A DNA stretch of 64,000 bases from Planctomyces sp. (lineage in GTDB: Bacteria; Planctomycetota; Planctomycetia; Planctomycetales; Planctomycetaceae). Numbering within the stretch: position 1 is the stretch's first letter; the number at the start of each line of letters is the position of its first letter. This document shows positions 55,489-64,000 of the stretch, piece after piece. The notes beneath the pieces were generated by a model, which was not told the origin of the DNA, ran no database searches, and was given only the letters and a program-made list of their open reading frames with translations. The stretch lies in assembly GCA_019636235.1 (NCBI GenBank), contig JAHBXW010000009.1, positions 62,001-126,000 of the forward strand. Reading direction: 5' to 3'. The position numbers and the translations under genes were made by a program.

Positions 55489-56274
55489 ATGCTCGTGTGC
55501 TCGAACGTCACGCATCATTACAGCGTGCGGCCCGTCCTGCGGGATGTGGATTTCCGAATCGCTGAAGGGGAATGCGTGGCGGTGCTCGGCCCCAACGGAA
55601 TGGGCAAAACGACGCTGCTGGCGATCCTGGGAGGCGCGGTGACGCCGACGTTCGGCACGGTGGAGATCAACGGCCGCATTCGGCGGAGCACCGTCGAGGA
55701 GGAGTTGGCGATCCGGAAGGAGTGCGTGTATCTGCCGGACGATTGCTGGCTGCCGCGGCGGCTGACGGGCTCCGAGTGGCTGCTGGACGTGGGCCGGTTG
55801 TACGAGATTCCGGTTGAGCGGCTGTACCGTCACGCGAACCTGCTGATCGACGTGTTCAACCTGACGGACGTCGCGCATCAGTCGCTGTCGAGTTGTTCCG
55901 CGGGCCAGCGAAAGAAGTGGATGCTGGCCAGCGCCCTGCTGACGGATGCACGGGTGCTGTTGCTGGACGAGCCGTATTCGGGGGGGCTGGATCCGGCGGG
56001 GATCCTGGCGCTGCAGCGGATTCTGAGGCGGCTGACGTCGGAGGAGGGCCGCACGATCATCTTCACGACGCCCGTGCCGGAACTCGTCGAGGGGACGGCG
56101 GATCGGCTGCTGGTGGTGCAGGACGGGCGGATCGCGGCGGACGAGCGGCTGTCCGATCTGCGGGAGCGGTCGCAGAACGGCGCCGTGACGCCGCTGCTGC
56201 AGGAGATGTTCTTCAACAGCACGCTGACGAAGCTGGACCGGTATTTCCAAGTCGAGTCGGAAGCGGCGGGTTGA
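55489..56274 (+). CDS. ABC transporter ATPase
   Basis: This is a 261-residue ABC ATPase of the CcmA/drug-exporter group. Walker A is GPNGMGKTT, the signature is SSCSAGQRKK in place of LSGGQ, Walker B is VLLLDEPYSGGLDP. The H-loop position carries Thr in FTTP in place of the usual His, which may lower activity. The start at 55489 gives MLVCSNVTHHYSV. A polytopic membrane protein gene begins 72 bp downstream, so it probably forms the membrane partner. The substrate is not known. Confidence 0.85.
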   Translation: MLVCSNVTHHYSVRPVLRDVDFRIAEGECVAVLGPNGMGKTTLLAILGGAVTPTFGTVEINGRIRRSTVEEELAIRKECVYLPDDCWLPRRLTGSEWLLDVGRLYEIPVERLYRHANLLIDVFNLTDVAHQSLSSCSAGQRKKWMLASALLTDARVLLLDEPYSGGLDPAGILALQRILRRLTSEEGRTIIFTTPVPELVEGTADRLLVVQDGRIAADERLSDLRERSQNGAVTPLLQEMFFNSTLTKLDRYFQVESEAAG

Positions 56275-56346
56275 GGTCGGCGCGTGCCGGGCGGCGTGGC
56301 CTGCGGGGCGTCGCGGCGGATGTCCAGGCGATCCGGGAGTTTTCTG

Positions 56347-57525
56347 ATGAGACGGTTCTGGCGAGGGCTGCGGGACGTCATGCCGCACCCGTTGATTTTG
56401 GCCGTTGCGTTGGCGGTCGTGGTGGCGGTTCGCCATCGGGCGTGGCGGTTTCTGGAGGAGCAGGCCTGGCTGTTCAAGCATGATCCGGACCTGCTGTTGG
56501 AGGTCTTCCGCGGCACGTGGGGCTTATTGCTGATCGGATGGGTGTTCCTCTGCGGCCTGTGGGGGAGCTGCCGTGCGATATTGCACGATCCCGCACGAAG
56601 CGACGCGTACCGGGACTGGCTGTCGCGGACGCCCTGGCGCTATCCGCATCCGCTGCCGCAGGGGCCGATCCTGCCCGTGCCGCAGGACCTGATCGTGCTG
56701 GCGATGATGGCGGCCGCGCCTTGGGGCATGCCCGGTCTGTCGCCTTGGGACCCGGTGCTGGCTGCGATCGCCATCTATTCCCTGACGCTGTCGAGATCGT
56801 CCCGGACCTTGCGCGTGGCCTGTCTCAATTGGCTTCTGGTTCTGCTGGCATTCCGAGTTCGGCTCGCCGGGTTCCCAGTCGCGGCCGCGGCCTTCGTGCT
56901 GGGCTCGCTCGCGACCGGCTGCTGGGAGACCGTGCGAAGGTTGCAGCGAGAAGACGTGTGGCTGCTGGACGAGACCGCCTCGATGCGTCGCAGACTGCGA
57001 TGGCCCTATTCCCGCCTGGGACCGCAGCGGATGACCTTCGCGTTCCCCGTGCCCTTGCTGGACGGACTCCTGTGCGGACTGATTTTTGCGATCGTCGCGG
57101 CGGTGTTCCTCGCGGCGATGCTGAACAATCCGACTGAACTCCAGGGCGAGATCAATCTGGAGCACTGGAGAGGGTTCAGCCTCGTTGTGGCGGCGTTGTT
57201 CGCCGGGATGCGCATTCTGGCCTATTTCATCGGCATGCGGCCGTCGACCTCCTGCCTCGGCTCGTTGGCGCTGGGGCGATTCGTTCACTGGAGATTCGAT
57301 CGCGTTTGGCTGGGGCCGGCGCTGACGCTGGCGGCGACTGGCATCTCGATTCTGCTGCTGGATGCGTTGCAGGTCCGTGCGGAGGTCAGTGTCTGTGTGG
57401 CGCTGGGAGTCGCGTTCGCCGCCGTGCTGACCGCCCCGCCGGATTGGGAGGAGTGGCGGCTGACCGGGGACATCCGGCTGGTACCGGAGCTCCCGGAGCC
57501 GGAGTCGCGCCGGTCCGCGGCGTGA
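56347..57525 (+). CDS. Polytopic membrane protein, probable ABC partner
   Basis: This is a 392-residue protein with about seven hydrophobic helices. The start at 56347 follows CGGGAG; an ATG at 56284 would add 21 arginine-rich residues. It has no clear family motif; the layout suggests an ABC-2-like permease fused to extra helices. It lies 72 bp downstream of the ATPase gene and is followed by an acyltransferase gene 125 bp later. The role is inferred only from its neighbour. Confidence 0.6.
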   Translation: MRRFWRGLRDVMPHPLILAVALAVVVAVRHRAWRFLEEQAWLFKHDPDLLLEVFRGTWGLLLIGWVFLCGLWGSCRAILHDPARSDAYRDWLSRTPWRYPHPLPQGPILPVPQDLIVLAMMAAAPWGMPGLSPWDPVLAAIAIYSLTLSRSSRTLRVACLNWLLVLLAFRVRLAGFPVAAAAFVLGSLATGCWETVRRLQREDVWLLDETASMRRRLRWPYSRLGPQRMTFAFPVPLLDGLLCGLIFAIVAAVFLAAMLNNPTELQGEINLEHWRGFSLVVAALFAGMRILAYFIGMRPSTSCLGSLALGRFVHWRFDRVWLGPALTLAATGISILLLDALQVRAEVSVCVALGVAFAAVLTAPPDWEEWRLTGDIRLVPELPEPESRRSAA

Positions 57526-57650
57526 AAGTCGCGCGGCGTGGAGCGCGGAACGCGGGGAAACCCTCGCCACGGGCAACTGATCTTGGTGCGGATCGGCCAC
57601 GGTGGGTATCGTTTCGGCCTCACACACCAGCGCCAGGGAAGGCGGGGCCG

Positions 57651-58367
57651 ATGAAGATTCGCAGCCGCAGACTGATCCGATTCGCCGCGCGAATCGTGGC
57701 GGCCTGCGCGCGGCGGCTGTTCGCGACCGTCCGGCTGGACATTGAGATGGCCGTTCCGGACACCTGCGCGTACCGGGACACCGGCGGCGAACGGTTCCTG
57801 TACTGCTTATGGCACGACGCGATCCTGGGTGTGATCTTCGGGGACCGGCCCGTGAAAATGGCCGGACTCGTCAGTCGCCACACCGATGGCTCGTACGTCG
57901 CCGACATCATGGAATCCGTCGGCCTGACGCCGATTCGCGGCTCGTCCCAGCGGGGCGGCGAGGCGGCGCTGCGGCGAATGATCGACGCGGCGGCTGAATA
58001 CCACATCGCCATCACGACGGACGGCCCGCGCGGGCCGCGGCATGTCGTCAAGGAAGGGATCGTGTTTCTGGCGAGCCGCACCGGGCGGCCGATCGTTCCG
58101 GCGGCGATCGATGCGACGCGGGCCTGGCGTCCGCGCGGCCGCTGGACCGACATGCTGATCCCCAAACCGTATTCGCGGATGACGCTTTTGATCGGCGAGC
58201 CGCTGCACGTGCCGGAGGATGCGGATCGCGAGGCCCGCGAGGCGCTGCGGCAGGAGCTGCAGCGGAGAATGGATGCGCTGACGGCCGAGGCTCGTCGGCG
58301 GGCGTCGTGCGCGGCGACGGCGCCAGCGGCCGCATCACAGATCCCCGCCGAACGCCGAGCCGCGTGA
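57651..58367 (+). CDS. DUF374 lysophospholipid-acyltransferase-like protein
   Basis: This is a 238-residue acyltransferase-like protein of the DUF374 family. It opens with a basic helix, and has CLWHDAILG (~53-61, with the His-x-x-x-Asp equivalent), RGSSQRGGEAALRRM and TTDGPRGPRHVVKEG, the last being the characteristic DGPRGP motif. FLASRTGRPIVPAA follows. Members are related to LPS/lipid acyltransferases. The start at 57651 is preceded by GGCGGGG. It is followed 22 bp later by a GT2 gene, suggesting a shared role in envelope lipid or glycan synthesis. Confidence 0.85.
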   Translation: MKIRSRRLIRFAARIVAACARRLFATVRLDIEMAVPDTCAYRDTGGERFLYCLWHDAILGVIFGDRPVKMAGLVSRHTDGSYVADIMESVGLTPIRGSSQRGGEAALRRMIDAAAEYHIAITTDGPRGPRHVVKEGIVFLASRTGRPIVPAAIDATRAWRPRGRWTDMLIPKPYSRMTLLIGEPLHVPEDADREAREALRQELQRRMDALTAEARRRASCAATAPAAASQIPAERRAA

Positions 58368-58389
58368 CCACTTTCTGAAGAGGACCGCC

Positions 58390-59247
58390 ATGGGGTGCGC
58401 CACGACGATCGTCATCCCCTGCTACAACGAAGAGCGCCGGTTGGATGCGGCCGCGTTCGAGCGGTTCCTGACCGGTCCGCCCGTCGCGCGGCTGCTTTTC
58501 GTCAACGACGGCAGCCGGGACGGCACGCTGGAGCTGCTGAAGGCGCTGGAGCGTCGGCATCCGCGTCGCTGCGACGTGATCGATCTATCGACGAACGTGG
58601 GCAAGGCGGAGGCGGTGCGGTGCGGCCTGCGGTACGCGCTGGAACACGGGGCCGACCTGGTGGGCTTCTGGGACGCGGACCTGGCGACGCCATTGGACGC
58701 GATCGACGAGTTCGTGCGGGTGCTGGAACGGCGGCGGGGAATCGACGTGGTGATCGGTTCGCGGCTGCCGCTGCTGGGGCACGCGATCCTCCGGCAGCCG
58801 CGACGTGCGGCGCTGGGGCGAGTCTTTGCTCGTGCGGCCTCGTGGACGTTGGGCGTGCCGGTGCGCGACACGCAGTGCGGCGCGAAGCTGTTCCGAGCGA
58901 CGCCGTGGACGGTGGCGGCGTTCGCACGTCCGTTCCGGACGCGGTGGATCTTCGATGTGGAGATTCTGGCGCGGCTGGCTCAACTCGGCGTCCGGAGCGG
59001 CGGGCCGCAGCTGGGCGAATGCGTTTATGAATTGCCGCTGGAGGACTGGCGGGACGTGGCAGGTTCGAAGCTGCGGCTGCGGGATTTTCTGAAGGCGCCG
59101 CGGGAGCTGGCGTCGATCTGGCGGCGGTATCTGAGTCCGCTGCAGAGTCGTCCGCCGGAGATCGCGGCGCCGCCGGCGGTGACGCTGCCACTGCCGGGCG
59201 CTGTGCAGACGGCGCCGGCCAACGACGAGGTTCGCCGCGCGGCGTGA
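58390..59247 (+). CDS. GT2-family glycosyltransferase (polyprenyl-phosphate type)
   Basis: This is a 285-residue glycosyltransferase of the DPM1-like GT2 group. TIVIPCYNEERRL (6-18), FVNDGSRDGT (~37-46), NVGKAEAVRCGLRYAL and DADLATPLDAIDE (with the metal-binding DxD) are the family motifs; QCGAKLFRA is the acceptor-side motif. It lacks the C-terminal membrane helices, so it may act with a separate membrane protein. It would transfer a sugar from a nucleotide donor to a lipid carrier, which is inference. It is convergent with the next, large gene. Confidence 0.9.
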   Translation: MGCATTIVIPCYNEERRLDAAAFERFLTGPPVARLLFVNDGSRDGTLELLKALERRHPRRCDVIDLSTNVGKAEAVRCGLRYALEHGADLVGFWDADLATPLDAIDEFVRVLERRRGIDVVIGSRLPLLGHAILRQPRRAALGRVFARAASWTLGVPVRDTQCGAKLFRATPWTVAAFARPFRTRWIFDVEILARLAQLGVRSGGPQLGECVYELPLEDWRDVAGSKLRLRDFLKAPRELASIWRRYLSPLQSRPPEIAAPPAVTLPLPGAVQTAPANDEVRRAA

Positions 59248-59330
59248 CGTCGGGTCAGGATGAGCCTGGGGCGTGTCGGATCATTCGGGCGATCCGACCT
59301 GGTTCGTTCCACTTTCGTCCTGTTCGTGCC

Positions 59331-59380
59331 TTTCGTGGTTGAACCCTGTCTGACAACTGGCGGTGAAGAGAACCACGAAA
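59331..59380. terminator. Inverted repeat between convergent genes
   Basis: TTTCGTGGTT (59331-59340) and AACCACGAAA (59371-59380) form a perfect 10-bp inverted repeat with a 30-nt spacer. It lies between the GT2 gene stop and the end of the large convergent gene, so it may act as a bidirectional transcription end. There is no U-tract, so this is weak. Confidence 0.35.
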
Positions 59381-59412
59381 ACAACGCACAACACGAATCG
59401 CCCTGTGCAGGC

Positions 59413-62400
59413 TCAGGATTCCCCGGACGCGGGCGCCGGCGGTTCGGGCAGCACCCCGAACGGATCCGTCTCCGGGCTCCCGGTCGGGGCCGTCGGCTCG
59501 AAGCTCGGCGTGCTGTCCGGTTGAGGGAGCGGTTCGGAAGCCGCCGGCACGACGGAAGTCGCAGCGTCCGGCGGGGACGGCCCTTTCACCACAGCGTCGC
59601 CGGTCTGGGGAAGCGGGCCGACCATCAACAGGTTCACGGCCCGTGCCAGGACCGAGTTCGCCTGCACTTCATAGACCTCGACATCGGCGATCGACAGCCG
59701 GCTGCCCGAGTTCGCGTCGACGGCCTCCGACCGCACGACCTGCAGCCGATCGCCGACGCGGATGGAACCAGGCTCGTTGAGGGTGATCTCGATCCGTTCA
59801 GGCAGCCCGGCAGCGTCCGCGATGACGCCGACGTTCTCGCCGCTGGTTGGAACGGCAGACCGCTCGTTCCCTGTCTCGGTGGGTTGCGGCGGCGCGGAAT
59901 TCGTGGGCGGCTCGGGCGCGGCTGGCTTCGGCGGCGCGTCGAACGGAGCGTTGGAGACCGCCGGGGATTCCCCTGCCGCATACAGCGCCACATCGCCGGC
60001 CGCAGGTTTGAAGTAGACGTACCGGTTCTGCACCACGCTTCGGTGCAGCAGCGACTGAACCCGCGCCAGCACCGTGTCCTGTTTCACTTCGATGATCTCA
60101 ACATCGGCGATCGGGGTCAGGTTCGCCGCGGGATACGCAGGCGACTCCCGGACGATCCGCAGCCGATCGCCGACGCGGCCCGTGCCGGGCTCACGCAGTG
60201 AGATCTCGATCCGATCGGAATCGCTGGAGGCGATGAAAACGACCCCAAACAGCTCGGACTTCTCACCCGACTCCAGATGCATTGTGCCGCCGGACGGCAG
60301 CGTCAGCGTCGCTGACGCCTGTTCGAAGACGACGTCGTCCAGCAGCACGGGTTTGGCCTCGGTCCAGACGTTCAGCGTCGCCTGGGCCTGCGCGGCCGCG
60401 GCCTCCTGCACCTGAACCTCAGACTCGACCCGGTCGACCTCCCCTTGAGCGATGGCTCCCCTCTCGTACAGCGTCCGCGTGCGATCGCGGTCCAGCCGCG
60501 CACGCTCCAGCGAGGCATCGGCGCTGCGAGCGGCCTGGGTCGCCATGTCGCACTGGTATTCGAACTCACGTTTCAGCACGTCCAGGCTGCGTTGCAGGTC
60601 CCGGAGGGCTGTCGTCACGCTGCGGGATTGCGGATGTTCGTTCCCGAAGGTCTTCGTCAGCTCATCGAGCCTGGCGATTTCCGATCGGATCTGTCCGATG
60701 CGGTCGATGTAGTCGGACGGCAGCTTCCCCTCCGACCGGATCGCAGGCGCCTGGAATTCGCTCGCGCTGGCGGTCTCCGCCGGTGCCGTCCCGACAAATC
60801 CCACGGCGCCGTGGGTGGAGACAATCTCTTTCGCGATCCAGAATGGGACGTCGGACGCTGACGCGGTGCGAACCAAGCCGCTGATGTGGAACCTCTCGGC
60901 GGGCGTCGACAGGCTGGCCGTCGCGGCGGTCGCCTGGTTCACGTCGAACGTCATCAGCGAGCCGTCGTCGGACTGAAACTCGGCCGTGACGCCATTTGGT
61001 CCGCGGACCGTCAGGGACGACAGTCGAAACACGTGCAGCACCTGATTGGCTTCAAACACGGCCGCCCGTTCGGGGAGGATTGCGATGCGCTGCGTGGCTG
61101 GCGCCGGCCCCTCGTTGACGGGCGCCTGTTCCCAGATCCCCGCGATTCGTCTCCAGACGGCTTCGCCCGAGGTTGTGGCGCTGGACGGCTCGGCGGGGGG
61201 CGTGGTCAGGGCCTGGGCGGGAGGGATTCCGGGGCGTGCCTCAGGCGGCCCGACGGGCGCGGCGGCGGGCGGCGTGGCGGGCGTCGCATCGGAAAGCGGC
61301 GCGTCCCAGCGGAGGTCGGGATTCAACAGGTCCTCGACCCGGCGTTCGATGATCGAGGGCCGGATCCGCTCGCGGAGTTCCAGTTGCTTGCGGGCCGCGT
61401 CGATGCGGTCCGCCAGCGATCCCAGTTCCGCTTCCAGGAGCCGCTGGCGGGCGTTGAACGCCTCATCGACGGTGGTTTGCAGTTCCGCGAGCTGAGCGCC
61501 GGTGGCCTCGCGGCGGGTGCGGGCGGTGCGCAGCGAGTTGGCCAGCTCGATCGCACGCCGATCCAGCGCGGCGGAACTGGCCTTGAGTTTCGCGAGGACC
61601 GCGCCCGGCGGATGGGGCGGAGTCGCGGCGTCCGGCGGCGTGGAGGGCGCGTCTGGCTGCGGCGGAGCAGTCGCGGACGCCTCGTCCAGCTTGGCCAGCA
61701 GGGCGTCGATGACCTTGCGTTTTTCGTCGTTCTCCAGCCCCTGGACGATCAACTGGTTGGTCCGCACGTCCCCGACGATCATCACCCGCTCGTCTCGCAG
61801 AATCTGCTGGAGCAGACGGGCGATTTCCGGGGCCTGCGCATGTCGCAGGGCAAAGATTTGAATGTCCGCGAACGCGGATTCCGGGGCTCCGGGCGGAGTG
61901 TTGTCGGTTGGTGGAGTGGCGGGGGGCTCGGACGGCTGGTCCGTCGTCGGGCCCAATGTTCCGCGGGCGCCGCGCTGCGCCCGGCTCGAGGGCGGCCCGC
62001 CCCGTCCCGTCGGCGTCCCGAAATCGGTGCGGTTTGCACCGCCGCCGAGGCGGGCCAGGTTGTCCGGCGTCGACGTTGTGTCCGTCGAGAGCGGAATGAC
62101 GGAATCCGCGAGCCGCAGTTTGGGGCTGCTCGGAGCGTCGTCCGGGCTGGCGAGGAATGACTCCAGCGAGTCGTTGCGAATCGCGATGAGATGGATCCGC
62201 TCCTGGTCCCCGTCGAGGCGCTTCACGCTCCGGCCGGGACCGAAGCCCTCTCTGGCGAGCGCGGAGAGGATCAGGGTCGACCCCTGCGGGACGGACGCGG
62301 TCAGGGACGTCGCGGTCAGCAGCTTGGATGTCGGCTCGCGGCCGCGCCAATTCTCCTCGCGAAACGACCCACGAACGAGGCTGATGATCGACCCGCTCGC

Positions 62401-64000
62401 GGCGACGTCCCACTGCAGTGTGTTGCGGCGCGTGACAAACGTCTCCACGACGTACTGATCCGAATCGGGAAGCACCGCGGACGACGGCAGCTTCAGGAAT
62501 TGCATCTGCGCACCGGCAGGCGCCGACAGGAAGTCCTCGCGGGTGATCAGCAGTCCCTGCTCGCCCAGCCACGCGATCAGTTCATCGGCGTGCCGGGCGG
62601 GGGAGTAGATCATCCCGAGGTCCGCGGGGAACAGGATGTCGATGCCGCTTCGTTTCAGCAGTTCGGCTTTCTGGTCGTCGTCGATCGGGACATCCCGGAC
62701 GGCGGCCTCGAGGGCTGCGGCCACCCGTGCGGGATCATTCGCCCGGCTCCAGTCGGAGTGCAGCGTCAGCAGGGAAGCCTTGGGATCGATGGTGACAGTG
62801 ACGGGCAATCGGTCGGATTGGGGATCGGCTTTCCGCGACTGGAGGTAGTCCGCGATGCGTTGCAGCGCGTCGCGCGGGGCGTTTCGGCGGGCCCAGAGCA
62901 TGGCTGTGGCGCCGTCCGGTGAACCCGAATCCGGCGCATATGTAGTTGGACCAGTACGCCAATCGGAAACGTTGACGTGGATTGGCGTCTCCGCGGCATG
63001 CTGAACTTCGTTCGCGAGCAACTTCAGCCTTGTGCTCCGCCCGCCAGCAGTACTGGATCCCAGCCCGAGATTGAGTCCGATGGATGGAAGTTCGTCCCCT
63101 TCCGCCCGCAGAATCCTCGCTGTTCCAGTGGAGAGCTCTTCGCGGAATGTGGCGACTGTCAATGAGCTGTCGGCGGCGAGCAGAAACCGGACCGACTGGG
63201 CGGGCGGTTCGACGGCCGGAAGGGGGGTTCCAAGAGAGTTTGAGTCGGTCGATGGATCAGCCGCCGGGGGAACGACGTCGGATGGGGGCGCGGTCGGGGT
63301 CTCGGGCGGTCGTTCCGTTGGCGTGCCAGACGCGCCTCGCTGTGCTCTGCTGGACGGCGACTGGTTTCGGCCCGAGGGCGTCCCGGATTCCGGAAGCGGT
63401 CCTGGCGCTGCGCCGAAAACGCCGCCAGCTGGCGACGATGTTTCCGTGGAAAGCGGAACCACGGAGTCCGCGAGTCGCAGCGCGGCCATCGTCGGCGCGT
63501 TGTCCGATGGTTCCAGCAGCGACTCCAGCGAATGACTGCGAATGGCGAGCAAGTGCCACCGGTCCGGCTTCACAGCCAAATCACCTTCCCCGGCGCCTGG
63601 GGCACCCCGTTGCGTGTGGAACCGCGACTGCTGGACCAGAGCCGGCAGCAGGACGGTCGCTCCCTGGGGGACCGCCGCATTCAGCGAAGTCGTCGCCAGC
63701 AGCGTCAACGTCGGCTCGCGGCCGCGCCAGGTTTCCTCCAGGAAATCGCCGCGGGCGACATGGACAGCTAAGGCGTCGGCCGTCACATCCCATTGCAGAA
63801 CGTGCCGCCGGTCGACAAACGTTTCCGATTCCACCGGCGCTTCGCCAAGGAACACATCCGATGCCGGCAGCCTCAGCGTCACCGCGGTCTCGCCCGGCGG
63901 CGATTCCAATTCCTGTCGGTCGAGCAACAGTTCGTTCTCCGCCAGCCAGGCAATCAACTGCTCCGCCTGTCGGGGCTGGGTGTAAATCATTCCCAGGTCG
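59413..64000 (-). CDS. Very large modular protein with secretin-N-like domain (5' end off-window)
   Basis: At least 1525 residues are visible and the gene continues past 64000: the codons before the first Met read Asp-Leu-Gly, as in the matching position of an internal repeat. Module A (visible residues 1-~170) and module B (~458-~640) share MIY..PR.A.(Q/D)(E/Q)LIAWL...DR/TR, WRGREPT and SVPQG. A secretin-N-like domain follows (IQIFALRHAQAPEIARLLQQIL...QLIVQGLENDEKR), then a long coiled coil and two tandem copies of a ~75-residue domain (RIEI.L.EPG..RVGDRL) near the C-terminus. Pro/Ser-rich linkers join modules. It may be a periplasmic scaffold; function is unknown. Confidence 0.75.
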   Translation of the reverse strand, partial: DLGMIYTQPRQAEQLIAWLAENELLLDRQELESPPGETAVTLRLPASDVFLGEAPVESETFVDRRHVLQWDVTADALAVHVARGDFLEETWRGREPTLTLLATTSLNAAVPQGATVLLPALVQQSRFHTQRGAPGAGEGDLAVKPDRWHLLAIRSHSLESLLEPSDNAPTMAALRLADSVVPLSTETSSPAGGVFGAAPGPLPESGTPSGRNQSPSSRAQRGASGTPTERPPETPTAPPSDVVPPAADPSTDSNSLGTPLPAVEPPAQSVRFLLAADSSLTVATFREELSTGTARILRAEGDELPSIGLNLGLGSSTAGGRSTRLKLLANEVQHAAETPIHVNVSDWRTGPTTYAPDSGSPDGATAMLWARRNAPRDALQRIADYLQSRKADPQSDRLPVTVTIDPKASLLTLHSDWSRANDPARVAAALEAAVRDVPIDDDQKAELLKRSGIDILFPADLGMIYSPARHADELIAWLGEQGLLITREDFLSAPAGAQMQFLKLPSSAVLPDSDQYVVETFVTRRNTLQWDVAASGSIISLVRGSFREENWRGREPTSKLLTATSLTASVPQGSTLILSALAREGFGPGRSVKRLDGDQERIHLIAIRNDSLESFLASPDDAPSSPKLRLADSVIPLSTDTTSTPDNLARLGGGANRTDFGTPTGRGGPPSSRAQRGARGTLGPTTDQPSEPPATPPTDNTPPGAPESAFADIQIFALRHAQAPEIARLLQQILRDERVMIVGDVRTNQLIVQGLENDEKRKVIDALLAKLDEASATAPPQPDAPSTPPDAATPPHPPGAVLAKLKASSAALDRRAIELANSLRTARTRREATGAQLAELQTTVDEAFNARQRLLEAELGSLADRIDAARKQLELRERIRPSIIERRVEDLLNPDLRWDAPLSDATPATPPAAAPVGPPEARPGIPPAQALTTPPAEPSSATTSGEAVWRRIAGIWEQAPVNEGPAPATQRIAILPERAAVFEANQVLHVFRLSSLTVRGPNGVTAEFQSDDGSLMTFDVNQATAATASLSTPAERFHISGLVRTASASDVPFWIAKEIVSTHGAVGFVGTAPAETASASEFQAPAIRSEGKLPSDYIDRIGQIRSEIARLDELTKTFGNEHPQSRSVTTALRDLQRSLDVLKREFEYQCDMATQAARSADASLERARLDRDRTRTLYERGAIAQGEVDRVESEVQVQEAAAAQAQATLNVWTEAKPVLLDDVVFEQASATLTLPSGGTMHLESGEKSELFGVVFIASSDSDRIEISLREPGTGRVGDRLRIVRESPAYPAANLTPIADVEIIEVKQDTVLARVQSLLHRSVVQNRYVYFKPAAGDVALYAAGESPAVSNAPFDAPPKPAAPEPPTNSAPPQPTETGNERSAVPTSGENVGVIADAAGLPERIEITLNEPGSIRVGDRLQVVRSEAVDANSGSRLSIADVEVYEVQANSVLARAVNLLMVGPLPQTGDAVVKGPSPPDAATSVVPAASEPLPQPDSTPSFEPTAPTGSPETDPFGVLPEPPAPASGES

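Noticed and set aside
63988-63990. ATG near the window edge as the start of the giant protein
   Set aside because: The preceding codons Asp-Leu-Gly match the internal repeat, so the frame continues beyond the window.

Overview
The window is 64 kb of GC-rich chromosome from a member of the Planctomycetota, most likely class Planctomycetia. The evidence is a DUF1559 protein with a prepilin-like N-terminus, a PEP-CTERM protein, a Ser/Thr kinase fused to an FGE-sulfatase-like domain, a HisA/HisF-like protein of the type linked to methanopterin C1 metabolism, a DnaE intein, and many secreted Pro/Gly-rich proteins of unknown function. About 48 protein genes are supported. I found no rRNA, tRNA, prophage or CRISPR.

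Layout. 0-5.4 kb: secreted Pro/Tyr-rich proteins, then a Flp/CpaC-type secretin followed by a Cys-rich lipoprotein (pilus or secretion operon). 5.6-10 kb: HisA/F-like TIM barrel, TolC-type outer-membrane protein with a MacB/LolD-type ATPase, and a MobA-like nucleotidyltransferase. 10.1-15.2 kb: dnaE carrying a 453-residue LAGLIDADG intein. 15.3-16.4 kb: secreted GH5-like glycosidase. 16.4-22.9 kb: an accessory island studded with eight copies of a palindromic REP/BIME-like repeat of about 105 bp and a fragment of a REP-associated (RAYT) transposase. It holds a TIGR04222 membrane protein, a membrane-anchored AAA ATPase, and an RNA-repair pair (RNA ligase plus HD-Pnk) with overlapping ORFs. 23-30 kb: acetyl-xylan-esterase-like hydrolase, polytopic membrane protein, lgt, a PSP1/RicT protein and a phosphofructokinase with PPi-type specificity residues. 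30-35 kb: ffh-rpsP-terminator-trmD, with rpsR convergent. 35-46 kb: PEP-CTERM protein, divergent type IIA topoisomerase A subunit, VWA protein, kinase-FGE fusion, and an rpe / degenerate histidine phosphatase / accD operon. 46-51 kb: lipoprotein, PilZ-like protein, reductase-like SDR and an AlkA-like glycosylase. 51.4-53.7 kb: a cobalamin riboswitch leading a three-gene operon (DUF1559 pilin-like protein, zinc-ribbon lipoprotein, DUF6580 putative transporter). 54-59 kb: SRPBCC protein, ABC ATPase with membrane partner, DUF374 acyltransferase and GT2 glycosyltransferase. 59.4 kb to the edge: a very large modular protein, cut by the window end, with duplicated modules and a secretin-N-like domain.

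The two most interesting systems are the B12-riboswitch operon, whose products are not known cobalamin genes, and the REP-bounded island with its RNA-repair cassette. Several enzymes carry telling residue changes: a histidine phosphatase lacking both catalytic histidines, a PPi-type phosphofructokinase, and a gyrase/topoisomerase IV A subunit with an altered active-site neighbourhood.
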